DNA of 64,000 nt from Sipunculus nudus (Eukaryota; Annelida; Sipuncula; Golfingiida; Sipunculidae). This document shows, in pieces, positions 25,165 to 36,859 of this stretch. Positions within the stretch are counted from its first letter, which is position 1. Each line of letters opens with the position of its first letter. Below the pieces are notes generated by a model. The model made no database searches. It saw only the letters and a program-made list of their open reading frames with translations, and was not told where the DNA came from. The stretch lies in the NCBI GenBank assembly GCA_026874595.1, contig CM049307.1, positions 93,164,330 to 93,228,329 of the forward strand. The letters are read 5' to 3'. A program made the translations under genes and the position numbers.

Positions 25165-26140
25165 TGTCGGTGGTGTATGCATAATTTATGATAATAACCA
25201 GGATGTGACATTATGCGGGCTTCAACATCGATATCCTATTGAGCCATAGAATAAGCTTCATGTCTCAAATGATATTAAATAAATCGTCAATAAAAAGGAA
25301 ACAGAAACGTTTATGAAAATTTTTTTGCACAACATCATATCACAATAACTGACAAATTCCGACTTGCCAACAGAATATGCGGCACGTTATAACGATTTAG
25401 GAAAACTATTTTACTAGATAATTCTTTCACCGAATATTGCGCCTTACTTTCTGGATATCTTATTAATGACTCAAACTTTCATGGTCGTCTTTATGATAAG
25501 ACTGTTCGGGAAGCGGGCACCGTCATACCGTTGTCAACTTTTTGAAGTTTCGCCGCGAATGAGGTTTTGGACCGGGTATATCTCCTCCAGTGCTTACAAG
25601 ACGTCCAGCTTCTCGTGGACCCTTTAAGGGAATTTCCAGTTGCAAGCAACGTTAGAGCTCGTGCTTCATATCATCTCGGCGAAACGTCACTTAAGTGTAA
25701 ACACCGGCTTTTCAAAGGCCAGGAGTTCATTAGGTATGATAAGTGAACGCAAACATCGCCCTTGTTAACGTACGAAGAAACGCAATGGTCTGGATTATCG
25801 TGGTATCTTAAGACGTTAATTAGCTTATTGAAGGGAAGTGACCCGCATGTATCAATGCTCCCTGCCGCACACGGATGGGAGATGGGATCGTTTGATACGC
25901 CTGACCGATTACAGGCTCTTGGCCTCGTTGATCAACGTGTCAGCGTTTGATGTGATATTAACTGCGAACTGGTATCACCGCCAAGGGTTCCAAGCATTAA
26001 AGAACCGGGATATTGACAATATTTCATTATATTAAACGGTCAGATTAACCATTGTTTACATAGGAAATGGTTTGGGATTTCAGATTTATGTGACAATAAA
26101 CGGGATTTTATATTAACCGATATGACACACAGTGGGATTG
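25165..26140. other. No gene seen
   Basis: The interval 25490-25980 is less AT-rich than its surroundings and has a short inverted repeat (AGTTTCGCCG ... CGGCGAAACG, about 25546-25687). No coding or RNA signal was recognised. Confidence 0.5.
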
Positions 26141-26143
26141 ACT

Positions 26144-26147
26144 GTAT

Positions 26148-26210
<63 letters not shown>
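26144..26210. repeat. (TA)n microsatellite
   Basis: TA array with one AATA and one GTA interruption. It is the insertion site of the MITE that follows. Confidence 0.95.
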
Positions 26211-26212
<2 letters not shown>

Positions 26213-26385
26213 GTGACACCTCGTTGTGTCGAACTCTCTTAAGTCCAATACCCCGCTTATGTCATAGTTATAGACATTCCAGACAACACTAGTTAAATTA
26301 TCACCAAATAATCGCTTGTGTCGAACCTCGGATGTGTCGCAGTTTTTTAAGGTCCCTTTGACTTCGACACAACGAGGTTTCAGTG
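26211..26385. mobile_element. Short MITE, pogo/Tigger-like ends
   Basis: The left end CAGTGACACCTCGTTGTGTC and the reverse complement of the right end, CACTGAAACCTCGTTGTGTC, agree at nearly every base for about 24 bp, and both are flanked by TA. The CAGT...ACCTCGTT pattern is characteristic of pogo/Tigger-type Tc1/mariner termini. At 175 bp with no frame, it is non-autonomous. Confidence 0.8.
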
Positions 26386-26399
26386 TATATATAAATTTA

Positions 26400-28097
26400 T
26401 ATACATGTATATATATATCCATTTATCTATTTACACGCAACCCAAAGCACTCGGACTCTCTGACAAAACTAGATGCCGGTCCATAACAAAGATAAATTAT
26501 ACTGTACAGCTGACCGTGACTACAGTGACCGTACAATAAACAAAGACCCAAAAACCGAGATCCATAGCAACGCAACAGGCACTATTAGGCTACACCATCT
26601 GAAGAGTGGCACACGCTCTCTCAATGTGGCACGAAACTAATTAGCAATGAAATGCCTTAAAAAACTTAGTTTAGTTTATTCAACATAATATATATATATA
26701 TACGATTCCATTATATACTGTGGAATATGTCATTACTGTGGGGATGCCCAAGGTAACGACATCTATAAAACAATACGTAAGTAAACTTGGCCCATGTGAA
26801 CTCTGTAAAATTCCTTTAGAAACACGACCACAGTCCCGTTGACCTGTCCCAACTCTATCATTATAACATTTATTAAATAAACTCGTCAGCTCCGTGCTTA
26901 TTTCGGTGACCAAGTGCTTGTGTGTTTTTATTGACAGTGAAACACAATGAGTTCACACATTAAAATTATTCTTTAATACGAACACGACATATTGCCATCG
27001 GCTATATCTAGCAGTGAACCTTAATTCAGGAATTCATAGGGCTTACGTTGAGTCATGAAACTAGTCAAGTCGAAAACTGCACTGTCATTGCCATCCATAC
27101 TCTTATATTGATATCGCTACACATAGACAGTAATTCAGTATGTTCTGTTTGTTTGTCCAGAGGATATGTCAGAGCGTTCTTTGGACAGATCTGAACGAGG
27201 ACCCTTCCGAAAAAATCTCTCATGTCCAGCATAGCGGGAGGTATACGCTTCTTAGTGGTTTCTAGTTTTTTTTATTTTTGTTTAAATGACAATGTCCACT
27301 GAAAACATAACACAACACCATGTCGCAACCATTCGTTTTTTTTTCTACATATTATGTATTCGTATAAATATTTAATTCAGGTTAGGGAACCCTTTTAGAA
27401 GAAATACCATACTGCTTAAATAGAAGAGGTTCACCACAGTAAGAAACGCCTCTTGTGGGATGGTGAAGGAGGACGGATAACATTCCCTTTTGCAAATATC
27501 AGTCCCTATTAATTGATTGTACACCAACCCCTCTATAAAAAAGCGTTAAAGGCATGCCGTGCAAGTAAATGGCACATGACATGACTTATTCCCCAGTATA
27601 AATTGATAACGAAGTAAAATTGACAATTGCCAAAAGAAAAATTAACAAATAAAAGTAGCAAATATTGTTTTGAATACGTCTTAACCTAGAACACACTGAA
27701 TGAAATAAGTATTTACATGAGACACACTTAATGAAATATGTATTCACAAGAAACACGTTGCATGAAATATACATAACCTCAAAGTACACACTGCATGAAA
27801 TACGTATTCACAAGGTACACACTGCTTTATATACGAATTTATCTAGAAAACACCACGTGAATACATAATTACCTAAAACGTTTTTCGCCTAGCTCGTCTA
27901 AATATTATCCAATTGGCATCTAGGCAGACTTCACAGACCAACAACAACAAAATCCAACAAGCTAACTCATGGGAGTGTATCAACATATCCAATTAACCAA
28001 AACTCAGGTCACCGAATAAAGAACATCCAGAAGAAGCGACCATGGTATCCATTTATTATGATCTATATGCGGCCAATCAGATATAAAATACCGATAC
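26400..28097. other. No gene seen
   Basis: At about 27660-27860 the phrase AACACACTGAATGAAATAAGTATTTACA recurs about four times with changes (a ~40-bp degenerate tandem array). No exon was recognised. Confidence 0.5.
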
Positions 28098-30966
28098 CGT
28101 ACACGGGACACACCGTCGGTCACGGGAGGGTTCCAGCTCAGCCAAGCAAAGTGTTTATACTCTTACATGGTCTACTCTGTGATTTTGAGAATTCTTCTAC
28201 TATTTCCAGTGTGCGTTATATCTTAATATGGACGATTTTGTTAAACTAACTTTTGGCAAAATCAGCAAAATTTAGGCACTACGATTGCAATTGATATATA
28301 TTTAACCAAAACTTTTTTTTCCAAAATCATACATATAACCGTAGTATTTGAGCATCACCTAAGTAAAAACTGAATAGTAACAACCGTGGCTATTTTAGAC
28401 CCAGGGTATCTCGGCGGTGCCGTGGTAATTTCTCTCAGCATAGAGCCGAAGAAATATATCGCAGTAGAGCAACTCCACGTGACTGGTTTTCCAAAACTGG
28501 CCTTTGGTGATATACTTCCTTATTTTGCTAGATTAATGGCCTGTCTGAGTTATAACTTTTGTATCTCATTTGCTGGTAGCCCTAGGAAAGAGGGATTAAT
28601 ACCAAGGGTTGGGGTTACAAGCAGGGCGATGGGTGGGGGTGTAATGGGATGGAGAGGACCGGTCAAGGCTTCCCTTGCGATTGCTATACGATTACATAAA
28701 TCGGTTTCTCTTACACTGGTCAAAGATGTAAACATTGACGTGTATGTGTATGAATGATTCCTAGTATCGCTTTATGTTTCCTTATTACTATTATATGTGA
28801 TTAAATATAGACCACCTTCGGAAACTTTTGATCTTGGAACTTTATAACATACGTTTACGATATGTCGTAAAAAGCGAGAAGGATAAAAGTCCCTTTGTTA
28901 TTTTGTCACGAATGAGACGTGTATGACCTGTGACCTACAGCAGTTTAATGTGTTCTGTCGATTAATAAAGCTTTCCAATAAAAATAAAAATACACTTCGT
29001 AAGAAGGTAATTTTACAGGCTAGATATACCGTAAAGATTTTGTTTGGTACAGTTTTAGTTAATAAGTACTCGGGAGAGGGCATAACTAAGCAAAGAACAA
29101 AAGAGTTAATTCTTTTTAAATCAAATGTTTGAATCACTTTCAGAATCATATGTATACTTGTCTAAGTATTTATTTTTCGCTCTGTTTGTAATAGAAGTAC
29201 CGTATTATCCCATTAGATGTCAGTACTAGTCTTATCATTTCATTTGGATTTTATAGAGGAGCAAATAAACCACCCTGCAGAAAGATCTATATCTGAACAA
29301 ACTCCGGAATATAACATAATATTTCTTAGCTCAAAGTGATAACCTATATCAGAAATGTATTTAAAAATCGACACTGCAATTAATTATGCTAAGGTCGTCC
29401 TTCTGTAACATGTAAATCATCTTGTCACTCACAAATTACAGTGATCATATTGTAGCTGTATCATTAAAAATGTAATGAATTACCATTCTGTGGGCAAACT
29501 ATCGTTGAAAGCATGACCTCTGGTTACACACACATGTATAGAGCAAGGGCTATGCATATGCATGTATTATCTCTCATCATAATTTGACAGGGTATCTCGA
29601 AAATATAAACGACATACAAACGTATCAACATAGGTTGTACTATTCAAACAAATGATTTCAAACTATATTTTCCATATATATATATATATATATATATATT
29701 CCACTCTGGTCGCACAAATAAGTACAAAAATTGCGACATCGGATTGCCATTTTGCAGCTGTCCATACTGATCAACAAACTTCTTGTACCGTCAACATTGG
29801 TTACGTATCCACAGAATATTATAACGACGGCATGGTTATTTTGAGCAGAACGTTTAGCTAGCAGCATAAGGGCATAAATCACCTTAAACGGTGAGAGGCT
29901 ACAGTCCCTAATTCTCATATAACTGACTAATTAAAGTTATTATCCATCCTAAAGAATGATTTAGTTTTGTATTTTGATTACTTTTTAGCTGCTCATTGGC
30001 AACTTATCTTTGTTTAACCATACTTAAATCCCTGCGAACAACAATGAGTTATTTTATTTGTCCTTTATACTATAAACATCCGACAAGATCTAACTTCTAT
30101 CATGTCTCCCCTCATAACTAATCTCATGTCAGTTATCATGCTCTTTTCAAAATCAAATTATACGACTACAGTACATGTACCTGTTGTGATGGTAAGATGA
30201 AGTACTTACATATATCGCATACCATGGGAGGGCATACTGCGCGACCGGTCACATGCCAGACTGAGCAGAACTATACCCAGAAGAAGTTAGACGGACGCAT
30301 TTTCTACTTTTCGTTATCATTGCAAATAAATCTGTGTTTTATATACATGTTTTTGATAGTTCTAACATTTGGCAACGATAGACGGGCTTAAAGTATTAAA
30401 ATGAAAGTGGTGTCTCGTGTATTTGAATAAAAAAACACTATAAGTCAAATTCTCCACAGTCCTGAGATGGCCCAATCTGTCGGGGGAAAGTGTGGAAAAG
30501 CACACCTCTCTCAGCATTTGATGTCAAAATGATCACTCTGCTAAAGAATATAATATTTGCTGTACATGATTATAACGCTAAAATCTTATTTGATGAAAGA
30601 AAAGTCCTATAGTAAAGGACTTTCTATTAATTTAATGATAACAGTCTTTGGTCCGGGATTGTCATATTACTATTATTATTTTACAATCACAAATTGATCT
30701 AACTGTCGCTCACATCAAGAGTTAACCTCTGCTGGTTAGGGATTGAGGATAAAGAAATCTTTCCCCACATTGCACTGGGGCTTTAAATACACAGGACGCG
30801 TAGGTGGAAATGGGGAAGAGGGTAATGTAGTAATTAATATTATTTTGGATACGAATTGTTTCAATGCTTATTACATGAATATGGGAGTTTCTGCCCACAG
30901 GCCTAGTTATTTTCAGCTTAGTTATGAGAGTGGGTTGCCGTGACCCGTCCAAGGTCGGTCCGAGAT
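28098..30966. repeat. 2.87-kb tandem duplication, unit A
   Basis: Begins CGTACACGGGACACACCGTC and repeats from 30967 at an offset of 2869 bp with only scattered substitutions. It differs from unit B by the length of its (TA)n array (29676-29699) and by about 41 extra bases near 30318-30365 that unit B lacks. A 123-codon open stretch (28386-28757) is present in both units but opens with GTG, has no ATG start and matches nothing I recognise. I treat the unit as non-coding repeat DNA. Confidence 0.9.
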
Positions 30967-32540
30967 CGTACACGGGACACACCGTCGGTCACGGGAGGGT
31001 TCCAGCTCAGCCAAGCAAAGTGTTTATACTCTTACATGGTCTACTCTGTGGTTTTGAGAATTCTTCTACTATTTCCAGTGTGCGTTATATCTTAATATGG
31101 ACGATTTTGTTAAACTAACTTTTGGCAAAATCAGCAAAATTTAGGCACTACGATTGCAATTGATATATATTTAACCAAAACTTTTTTTTCCAAAATCATA
31201 CATATAACCGTAGTATTTGAGCATCACCTAAGTAAAAACTGAATAGTAACAACCGTGGCTATTTTAGACCCAGGGTATCTCGGCGGTGCCGTGGTAATTT
31301 CCCTCAGCATAGAGCCGAAGAAATATATCGCAGTAGAGCAACTCCACGTGACTGGTTTTCCAAAACTGGCCTTTGGTGATATACTTCCTTATTTTGCTAG
31401 ATTAATGGCCTGTCTGAGTTATAACTTTTGTATCTCATTTGCTGGTAGCCCTAGGAAAGAGGGATTAATACCAAGGGTTGGGGTTACAAGCAGGGCGATG
31501 GGTGGGGGTGTAATGGGATGGAGAGGACCGGTCAAGGCTTCCCTTGCGATTGCTATACGATTACATAAATCGGTTTCTTTTACACTGGTCAAAGATATAA
31601 ACATTGACGTGTATGTGTATGAATGATTCCTAGTATCGCTTTATGTTTCCTTATTACTATTATATGTGATTAAATATAGACCACCTTCGGAAACTTTTGA
31701 TCTTGGAACTTTATAACATACGTTTACGATATGTCGTAAAAAGCGAGAAGGATAAAAGTCCCTTTGTTATTTTGTCACGAATGAGACGTGTATGACCTGT
31801 GACCTACAGCAGTTTAATGTGTTCTGTCGATTAATAAAGCTTTCCAATAAAAATAAAAATACACTTCGTAAGAAGGTAATTTTACAGGCTAGATATACCG
31901 TAAAGATTTTGTTTGGTACAGTTTTAGTTAATAAGTACTCGGGAGAGGGCATAACTAAGCAAAGAACAAAAGAGTTAATTCTTTTTAAATCAAATGTTTG
32001 AATCACTTTTAGAATCATATGTATACTTGTCTAAGTATTTATTTTTCGCTCTGTTTGTAATAGAAGTACCGTATTATCCCATTAGATGTCAGTACTAGTC
32101 TTATCATTTCATTTGGATTTTATAGAGGAGCAAATAAACCACCCTGCAGAAAGATCTATATCTGAACAAACTCCGGAATATAACATAATATTTCTTAGCT
32201 CAAAGTGATAACCTATATCAGAAATGTATTTAAAAATCGACACTGCAATTAATTATGCTAAGGTCGTCCTTCTGTAACATGTAAATCATCTTGTCACTCA
32301 CAAATTACAGTGATCATATTGTAGCTGTATCATTAAAAATGTAATGAATTACCATTCTGTGGGCAAACTATCGTTGAAAGCATGACCTCTGGTTACACAC
32401 ACATGTATAGAGCAAGGGCTATGCATATGCATGTATTATCTCTCATCATAATTTGACAGGGTATCTCGAAAATATAAACGACATACAAACGTATCAACAT
32501 AGGTTGTACTATTCAAACAAATGATTTCAAACTATATTTT

Positions 32541-32576
<36 letters not shown>

Positions 32577-33787
32577 CACTCTGGTCGCACAAATAAGTAC
32601 AAAAATTGCGACATCGGATTGCCATTTTGCAGCTGTCCATACTGATCAACAAACTTCTTGTACCGTCAACATTGGTTACGTATCCACAGAATATTATAAC
32701 GACGGCATGGTTATTTTGAGCAGAACGTTTAGCTAGCAGCATAAGGGCATAAATCACCTTAAACGGTGAGAGGCTACAGTCCCTAATTCTCATATAACTG
32801 ACTAATTAAAGTTATTATCCATCCTAAAGAATGATTCAGTTTTGTATTTTGATTACTTTTTAGCTGCTCATTGGCAACTTATCTTTGTTTAACCATACTT
32901 TAATCCCTGCGAACAACAATGAGTTATTTTATTTGTCTTATATACTATAAACATCCGACAAGATCTAACTTCTATCATGTCTCCCCTCATAACTAATCTC
33001 ATGTCAGTTATCATGCTCTTTTCAAAATCAAATAATACGACTACAGTACATGTACCTGTTGTGATGGTAAGATGAAGTACTTACATATATCGCATACCAT
33101 GGGAGGGCATACTGCGCCACCGGTCACATGCCAGACTGAGCAGAACTATACCCAGAAGAAGTTAGACGGACGCATTTTCTACTTTTCGTTATCATTGCAA
33201 ATTTGGCAACGATAGACTGGCTTAAAGTATTAAAATGAAAGTGGTGTCTCGTGTATTTGAATAAAAAAACACTATAAGTCAAATTCTCCACAGTCCTGAG
33301 ATGGCCCAATCTGTCCGGGGAAATATGGAAAAGCACACCTCTCTCAGCATTTGATCTCAAAATGATCACTCTGCTAAAGAATATAATATTTGCTGTACAT
33401 GATTATAACGCTAAAATCTTATTTGATGAAAGAAAAGTCCTATAGTAAAGGACTTTCTATTAATTTAATGATGACAGTCTTCGCTCCGGAATTGTCATAT
33501 TACTTAATCACAAATTGATCTAACTGTCGCTCACATCAAGAGTTAACCTCTGCTGGTTAGGGATTGAGGATAAAGAAATCTTTTCCCCACATTGCACTGG
33601 GGCTTTAAATACACAGGACGCGTAGGTGGAAATAGGGAAGAGGGTAATGTAGTCAATTAATAGTATTTTGGATAAGAATTGTTTCAAGGCTTATTACATG
33701 AATATGGGAGTTTCTGCTACCAGGCCTAGTTATTTTCAGCTTAGTTATGAGAGTGGGTGGCCGTGACCCGACCAAGGTCGGTCCGAG
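30967..33787. repeat. 2.87-kb tandem duplication, unit B
   Basis: Near-identical to unit A. It is shorter because of a deletion near 33200 and a loss of TAT repeats near 33502, and it has a longer (TA)n array at 32543-32573. Its right flank (33788-33960) is still collinear with the old copy at 11.6 kb, which marks the right junction as ancestral and the A/B junction at 30966/30967 as the new one. Confidence 0.9.
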
Positions 33788-34150
33788 GATTGCTCCGTTC
33801 CTCTAAGTTTCTCCAAAAACAACCGAATACATGGAAAGCACCTCACATGAGAAAATATGACTAGCTGTGCAATCAAAGTAAAATCAATAAGGCTTATATT
33901 TTATACATAAGCTGATGAGGTGTCACGTGATATTTCTGATGGTTCTGATATTAGAAGTAGACGCACTCAGAGTTAGGGTCCTATGTTAATTCTTATCTTT
34001 AATTTTAGAATTTAAAATACCATATTGTTCAGGGCGAGACCTCTGATTTTGGTTCATTTGTGTTGATTTATATTATTAAAATTCATGAATATTATTAATA
34101 AATAATTAAAAATTAATATTATCTTAATAACTTTAAAAGCGCTATAAAAA
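33788..34150. other. Continuation of the dispersed repeat, no gene
   Basis: Positions 33835-33960 match about 11640-11770 (GCAATCAAAGTAAAATCAATAA). The rest is AT-rich and uninformative. Confidence 0.5.
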
Positions 34151-34189
34151 AAGCTGTAAGGAGATGGTTCAACCTTGAATATCCTTGAG

Positions 34190-34349
34190 TTGCCCACTTT
34201 AGCAATGGAAAACTGCCCACTTTACATAATATAGAGGTGCCATCATTAGCTAAACATAATAAAGAGAAGAAAAAACGGGACTGCCCAAAAGTGCCCACTT
34301 TATAGAGGTGCCCACTTAATAGAGGTGCCCACTAGGAGAGGTTGCACTG
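34190..34349 (-). mobile_element. Partial pogo-like MITE
   Basis: Read on the minus strand it starts at a TA with CAGTGCAACCTCTCCTAGTG, followed by repeats of GGGCACCTCTAT(T/A)AAGTGGGCAC. The matching opposite terminus was not found, so the element is truncated or diverged. Confidence 0.5.
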
Positions 34350-34484
34350 TATATATAATACATTCAATAACACAAGGAATATTCCCGCACTCCTAGGAGC
34401 ACATTGACTGCAAAGCAAACAACTAAATTTTACATGTATGGGTATGTATAAATATAAGTATGGGTGTATATATATATGTAAATG

Positions 34485-34656
34485 GTATACACAGAAAAGT
34501 CAGTTCACTGACGGTGGGATTTGAAAGCACGATCTTCTGATTTGCGTGATCTTCTCATTTTTCGGTGGCATTACGACTTCGCTACGCCAGATTCCCTTCC
34601 CCTCTGTGCATTTGCACACTTTTATAGGAACAAGCTGTGACGTCCTAGTCTCACCC
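34485..34656 (-). repeat. tRNA-like dispersed repeat, copy 1
   Basis: A diverged copy of the repeat at 34791-34998. It keeps TATAAAAG (minus strand, 34619-34626), a changed CRE (TGACGTCC read on the plus strand, 34638) and worn tRNA-like boxes. Confidence 0.65.
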
Positions 34657-34730
34657 ACTACATGTGTCGGCACGGCGACTTTGTCTGGAGCAAGGAGAAC
34701 TAATGGCCTTATATATTAAGCTGCATGTAT

Positions 34731-34732
<2 letters not shown>

Positions 34733-34789
<57 letters not shown>
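34733..34789. repeat. (TA)n microsatellite
   Basis: TA array between two tRNA-like repeat copies. Confidence 0.95.
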
Positions 34790-34790
<1 letters not shown>

Positions 34791-34791
<1 letters not shown>

Positions 34792-34998
34792 GGCCATGCT
34801 GGTTCTTTGTTCATTAATGGAAATAGTATACACAAAAAAGTCGGTTCACAGACGGTGGGAATCGAACCCATGATCTTCCGATTTCCGGTGGATGGCCCTA
34901 CCACTTGGCTATGCCAGATTCCTCTCCTCTGTGTATTTGCACACTTTTATAGGAACCAGCGAAGTGACGTCACGGTAATGACGTCATAGTCTCACCCA
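34791..34998 (-). repeat. tRNA-like dispersed repeat, copy 2
   Basis: On the minus strand, 34916 to about 34853 reads GGCATAGCCAAGTGGTAGGG ... GGGTTCGATTCCCACC, with an excellent box A (TAGCCAAGTGG) and box B (GGTTCGATTCC). The acceptor stem does not pair, and related copies lie at 34485-34656 and 35030-35096, so this is a tRNA-derived repeat and not a tRNA gene. Unusually for a SINE, about 80 bp of shared sequence with a TATA box and CRE palindromes lies upstream of the tRNA-like part. Confidence 0.7.
34944..34986 (-). promoter_or_regulatory. TATA box and two CRE palindromes in the repeat
   Basis: On the minus strand two perfect TGACGTCA sites (34979-34986 and 34965-34972) are followed by TATAAAAG (34951-34944). 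The TATA lies roughly 35 bp before the tRNA-like part. TGACGTCA is the CREB/ATF site. Activity is inferred only from the motifs. Confidence 0.5.
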
Positions 34999-35029
34999 TA
35001 TATATATATATATATAGATGTATGAATGG

Positions 35030-35096
35030 CCATGCTGTTTCATTGTTTATAGATGGTAATGGTTTGCACAGAAATTTCGGTTCATGGCGGTGGTAA
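35030..35096 (-). repeat. tRNA-like repeat, fragment
   Basis: GGCCATGCTGTTTCATTGTT...CGGTTCATGGCGGTGGTAATC matches the 3' side of copy 2. It is truncated before box A. Confidence 0.55.
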
Positions 35097-35480
35097 TCAT
35101 CCGATCGTGACAACACAGGCAAATGTATCTCCCGGGCATGTTTCAATATCCAAGAAAAAACCTTCATCAAAGGTTATGATTGATGAAGACGACCGCACAC
35201 CTTGTCTATATCTCTCATAATAACTTCCCTCTGTGTGCCTGCTGATATTTTTCAAACTACTTAATTATGTCAAATTTAGACATACATTCAAGTTGAAACT
35301 ATTGCTGACATTGCTATTTGGCACCTGAAAGTTTCTCGGATCTATAGTCGGTAGTTAACAGTTATCGTGTCTGTTTGTACATATAAATTAATATGAACAA
35401 ACGTATTCAATTCTGAAATTAATCGTGTTTTCTCAATGTCTGACACACCTACACACACACATACACACACACACACATAT
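35095..35480 (+). repeat. Dispersed ~360-bp repeat, copy 2
   Basis: CCGATCGTGACAACACAGGC ... TTGCTGACATTGCTATTTGG, ending in a CACACCTACACACACAC array. It matches copies at 24755-25159 and 53490-53880. The composite Gypsy element is inserted just beyond its tail. Confidence 0.7.
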
Positions 35481-35504
35481 ATATTAAATATATAATAATG
35501 CATA

Positions 35505-36303
35505 TATAACAGTCCTTCGACTGGGTTAACAAAAGGGGAAGTGTCCTCTCTCTTCCATCATACGACAACAAACGACTGATGTGGTGAAAAGGGTTTACTG
35601 TGAAGTAATAAACATACAACGGTTATGGCGTGTTGCCATTACGAAGTTTGGTGACGGAATCCTCCTCTTTTTCTATTACAATGGAATTTTATATATATAT
35701 ATATATATTGTGGTAGTTACAATCCAGAGACATTTTAAGAAATACAATATTCAAATGTAAATGGGTTACAAGTAGTATTACAGAATGTCATTAGACAAAC
35801 GCACTATAATACAAAAGTACAGTGGATACTCTTGTGAAGACAAATATGAGGCTTAATAGAGAGTTATAATACGAGACTGAAAATTATGAAATGAATTACG
35901 CCATTGACACACAAACATTGATATTTGTAGTAACCTTGTACGAAATTACGAACGCATATAGTAATGACTATCGTAGGCAATGAAGGCAGTGCTTACCTGT
36001 GAAGTAATAAACATACAACGGTTATGGCGTGTTGCCATTACGAAGTTTGGTGACGGAATGGCGCAAAAATGGAGAATATTGAAGTCGTTTTGGCGGCAGA
36101 GTCAGATGTCAGGTGCAGTGTGACGTGTGCATATTAGATAAGTGAACTTAACCCTATAAGGATATATATGCAAATGACTAATTAACTAGTGATGCCCCCT
36201 GTCGGACATCATAGACACTAAAATGAACTTAAAAGGCTATAAATTGAGTGCCCTCTATTGGGCATCACGTACACTATCGGAGTCTACACCTGAGCCTGTT
36301 ACA
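35505..36303 (-). repeat. LTR A (left, 3' LTR of the left half)
   Basis: 799 bp, with a (TA)n tract at 35690-35709. It ends on the plus side at CTGTTACA next to the polypurine tract. It differs from the other LTRs by a handful of substitutions and by TA-repeat length. Confidence 0.9.
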
Positions 36304-36320
36304 CACTCCCCCCTGTTTGC
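36304..36320 (-). other. Polypurine tract, left half
   Basis: The minus strand reads CAGGGGGGAGTG directly before the LTR start TGTAACAG, the usual plus-strand primer position. Confidence 0.75.
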
Positions 36321-36859
36321 AATTGGCGTCCCGACAATTTACACAGGCATTGCACACTAAATGGTGAATGTGCATACACATGGAAGTAGAATATCAACGA
36401 TTGTAGAACAAAGATTAATTATCTTTGTACGATAATATCAGAGGTGTTTCCCTGGATATTAGGAGATCACTGGAATATCGGCGACCACCAGGGGAATCAA
36501 TCATGATACAGACCTAATAGGTAAGTTTATGATTTAATTTATACTCTTATGATCTTAGTTGAATGCATGTCTTCAGGTAACTTACTAATGGGCAAGCATT
36601 AATGAAGAATAACTTACTCTATCGGAGTGTAACCTTATCAATGATCATCATAATTGATAGGTTGATACGTTTATATCGCCCAATAGTTTATATCGCCCAT
36701 TATTTATTTATTTATATACAATTACATCATTTGTTTCAGATATCATGATGACAAGCAAGGACAAGCATGAAGATTTATTCGAAGCTGGTACATCTGAAAC
36801 ATGAATCAATGATGAACATTAGTAACAATATACAACAATATAACAATATACAACAATAT
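36321..36859 (-). other. Spacer between pol and 3' LTR, left half
   Basis: Non-coding, AT-rich, and repeated at 44550-45088. The motif ATATCGCCCA occurs twice. Confidence 0.6.

Noticed and set aside
28386-28757. 123-codon open stretch repeated at 31255-31626 as a candidate conserved gene
   Set aside because: It opens with GTG, has no ATG start, matches no family I know, and its conservation is explained by the recent tandem duplication.
34853-34916. tRNA gene on the minus strand
   Set aside because: No acceptor-stem pairing, and diverged copies with the same flanks lie next to it.
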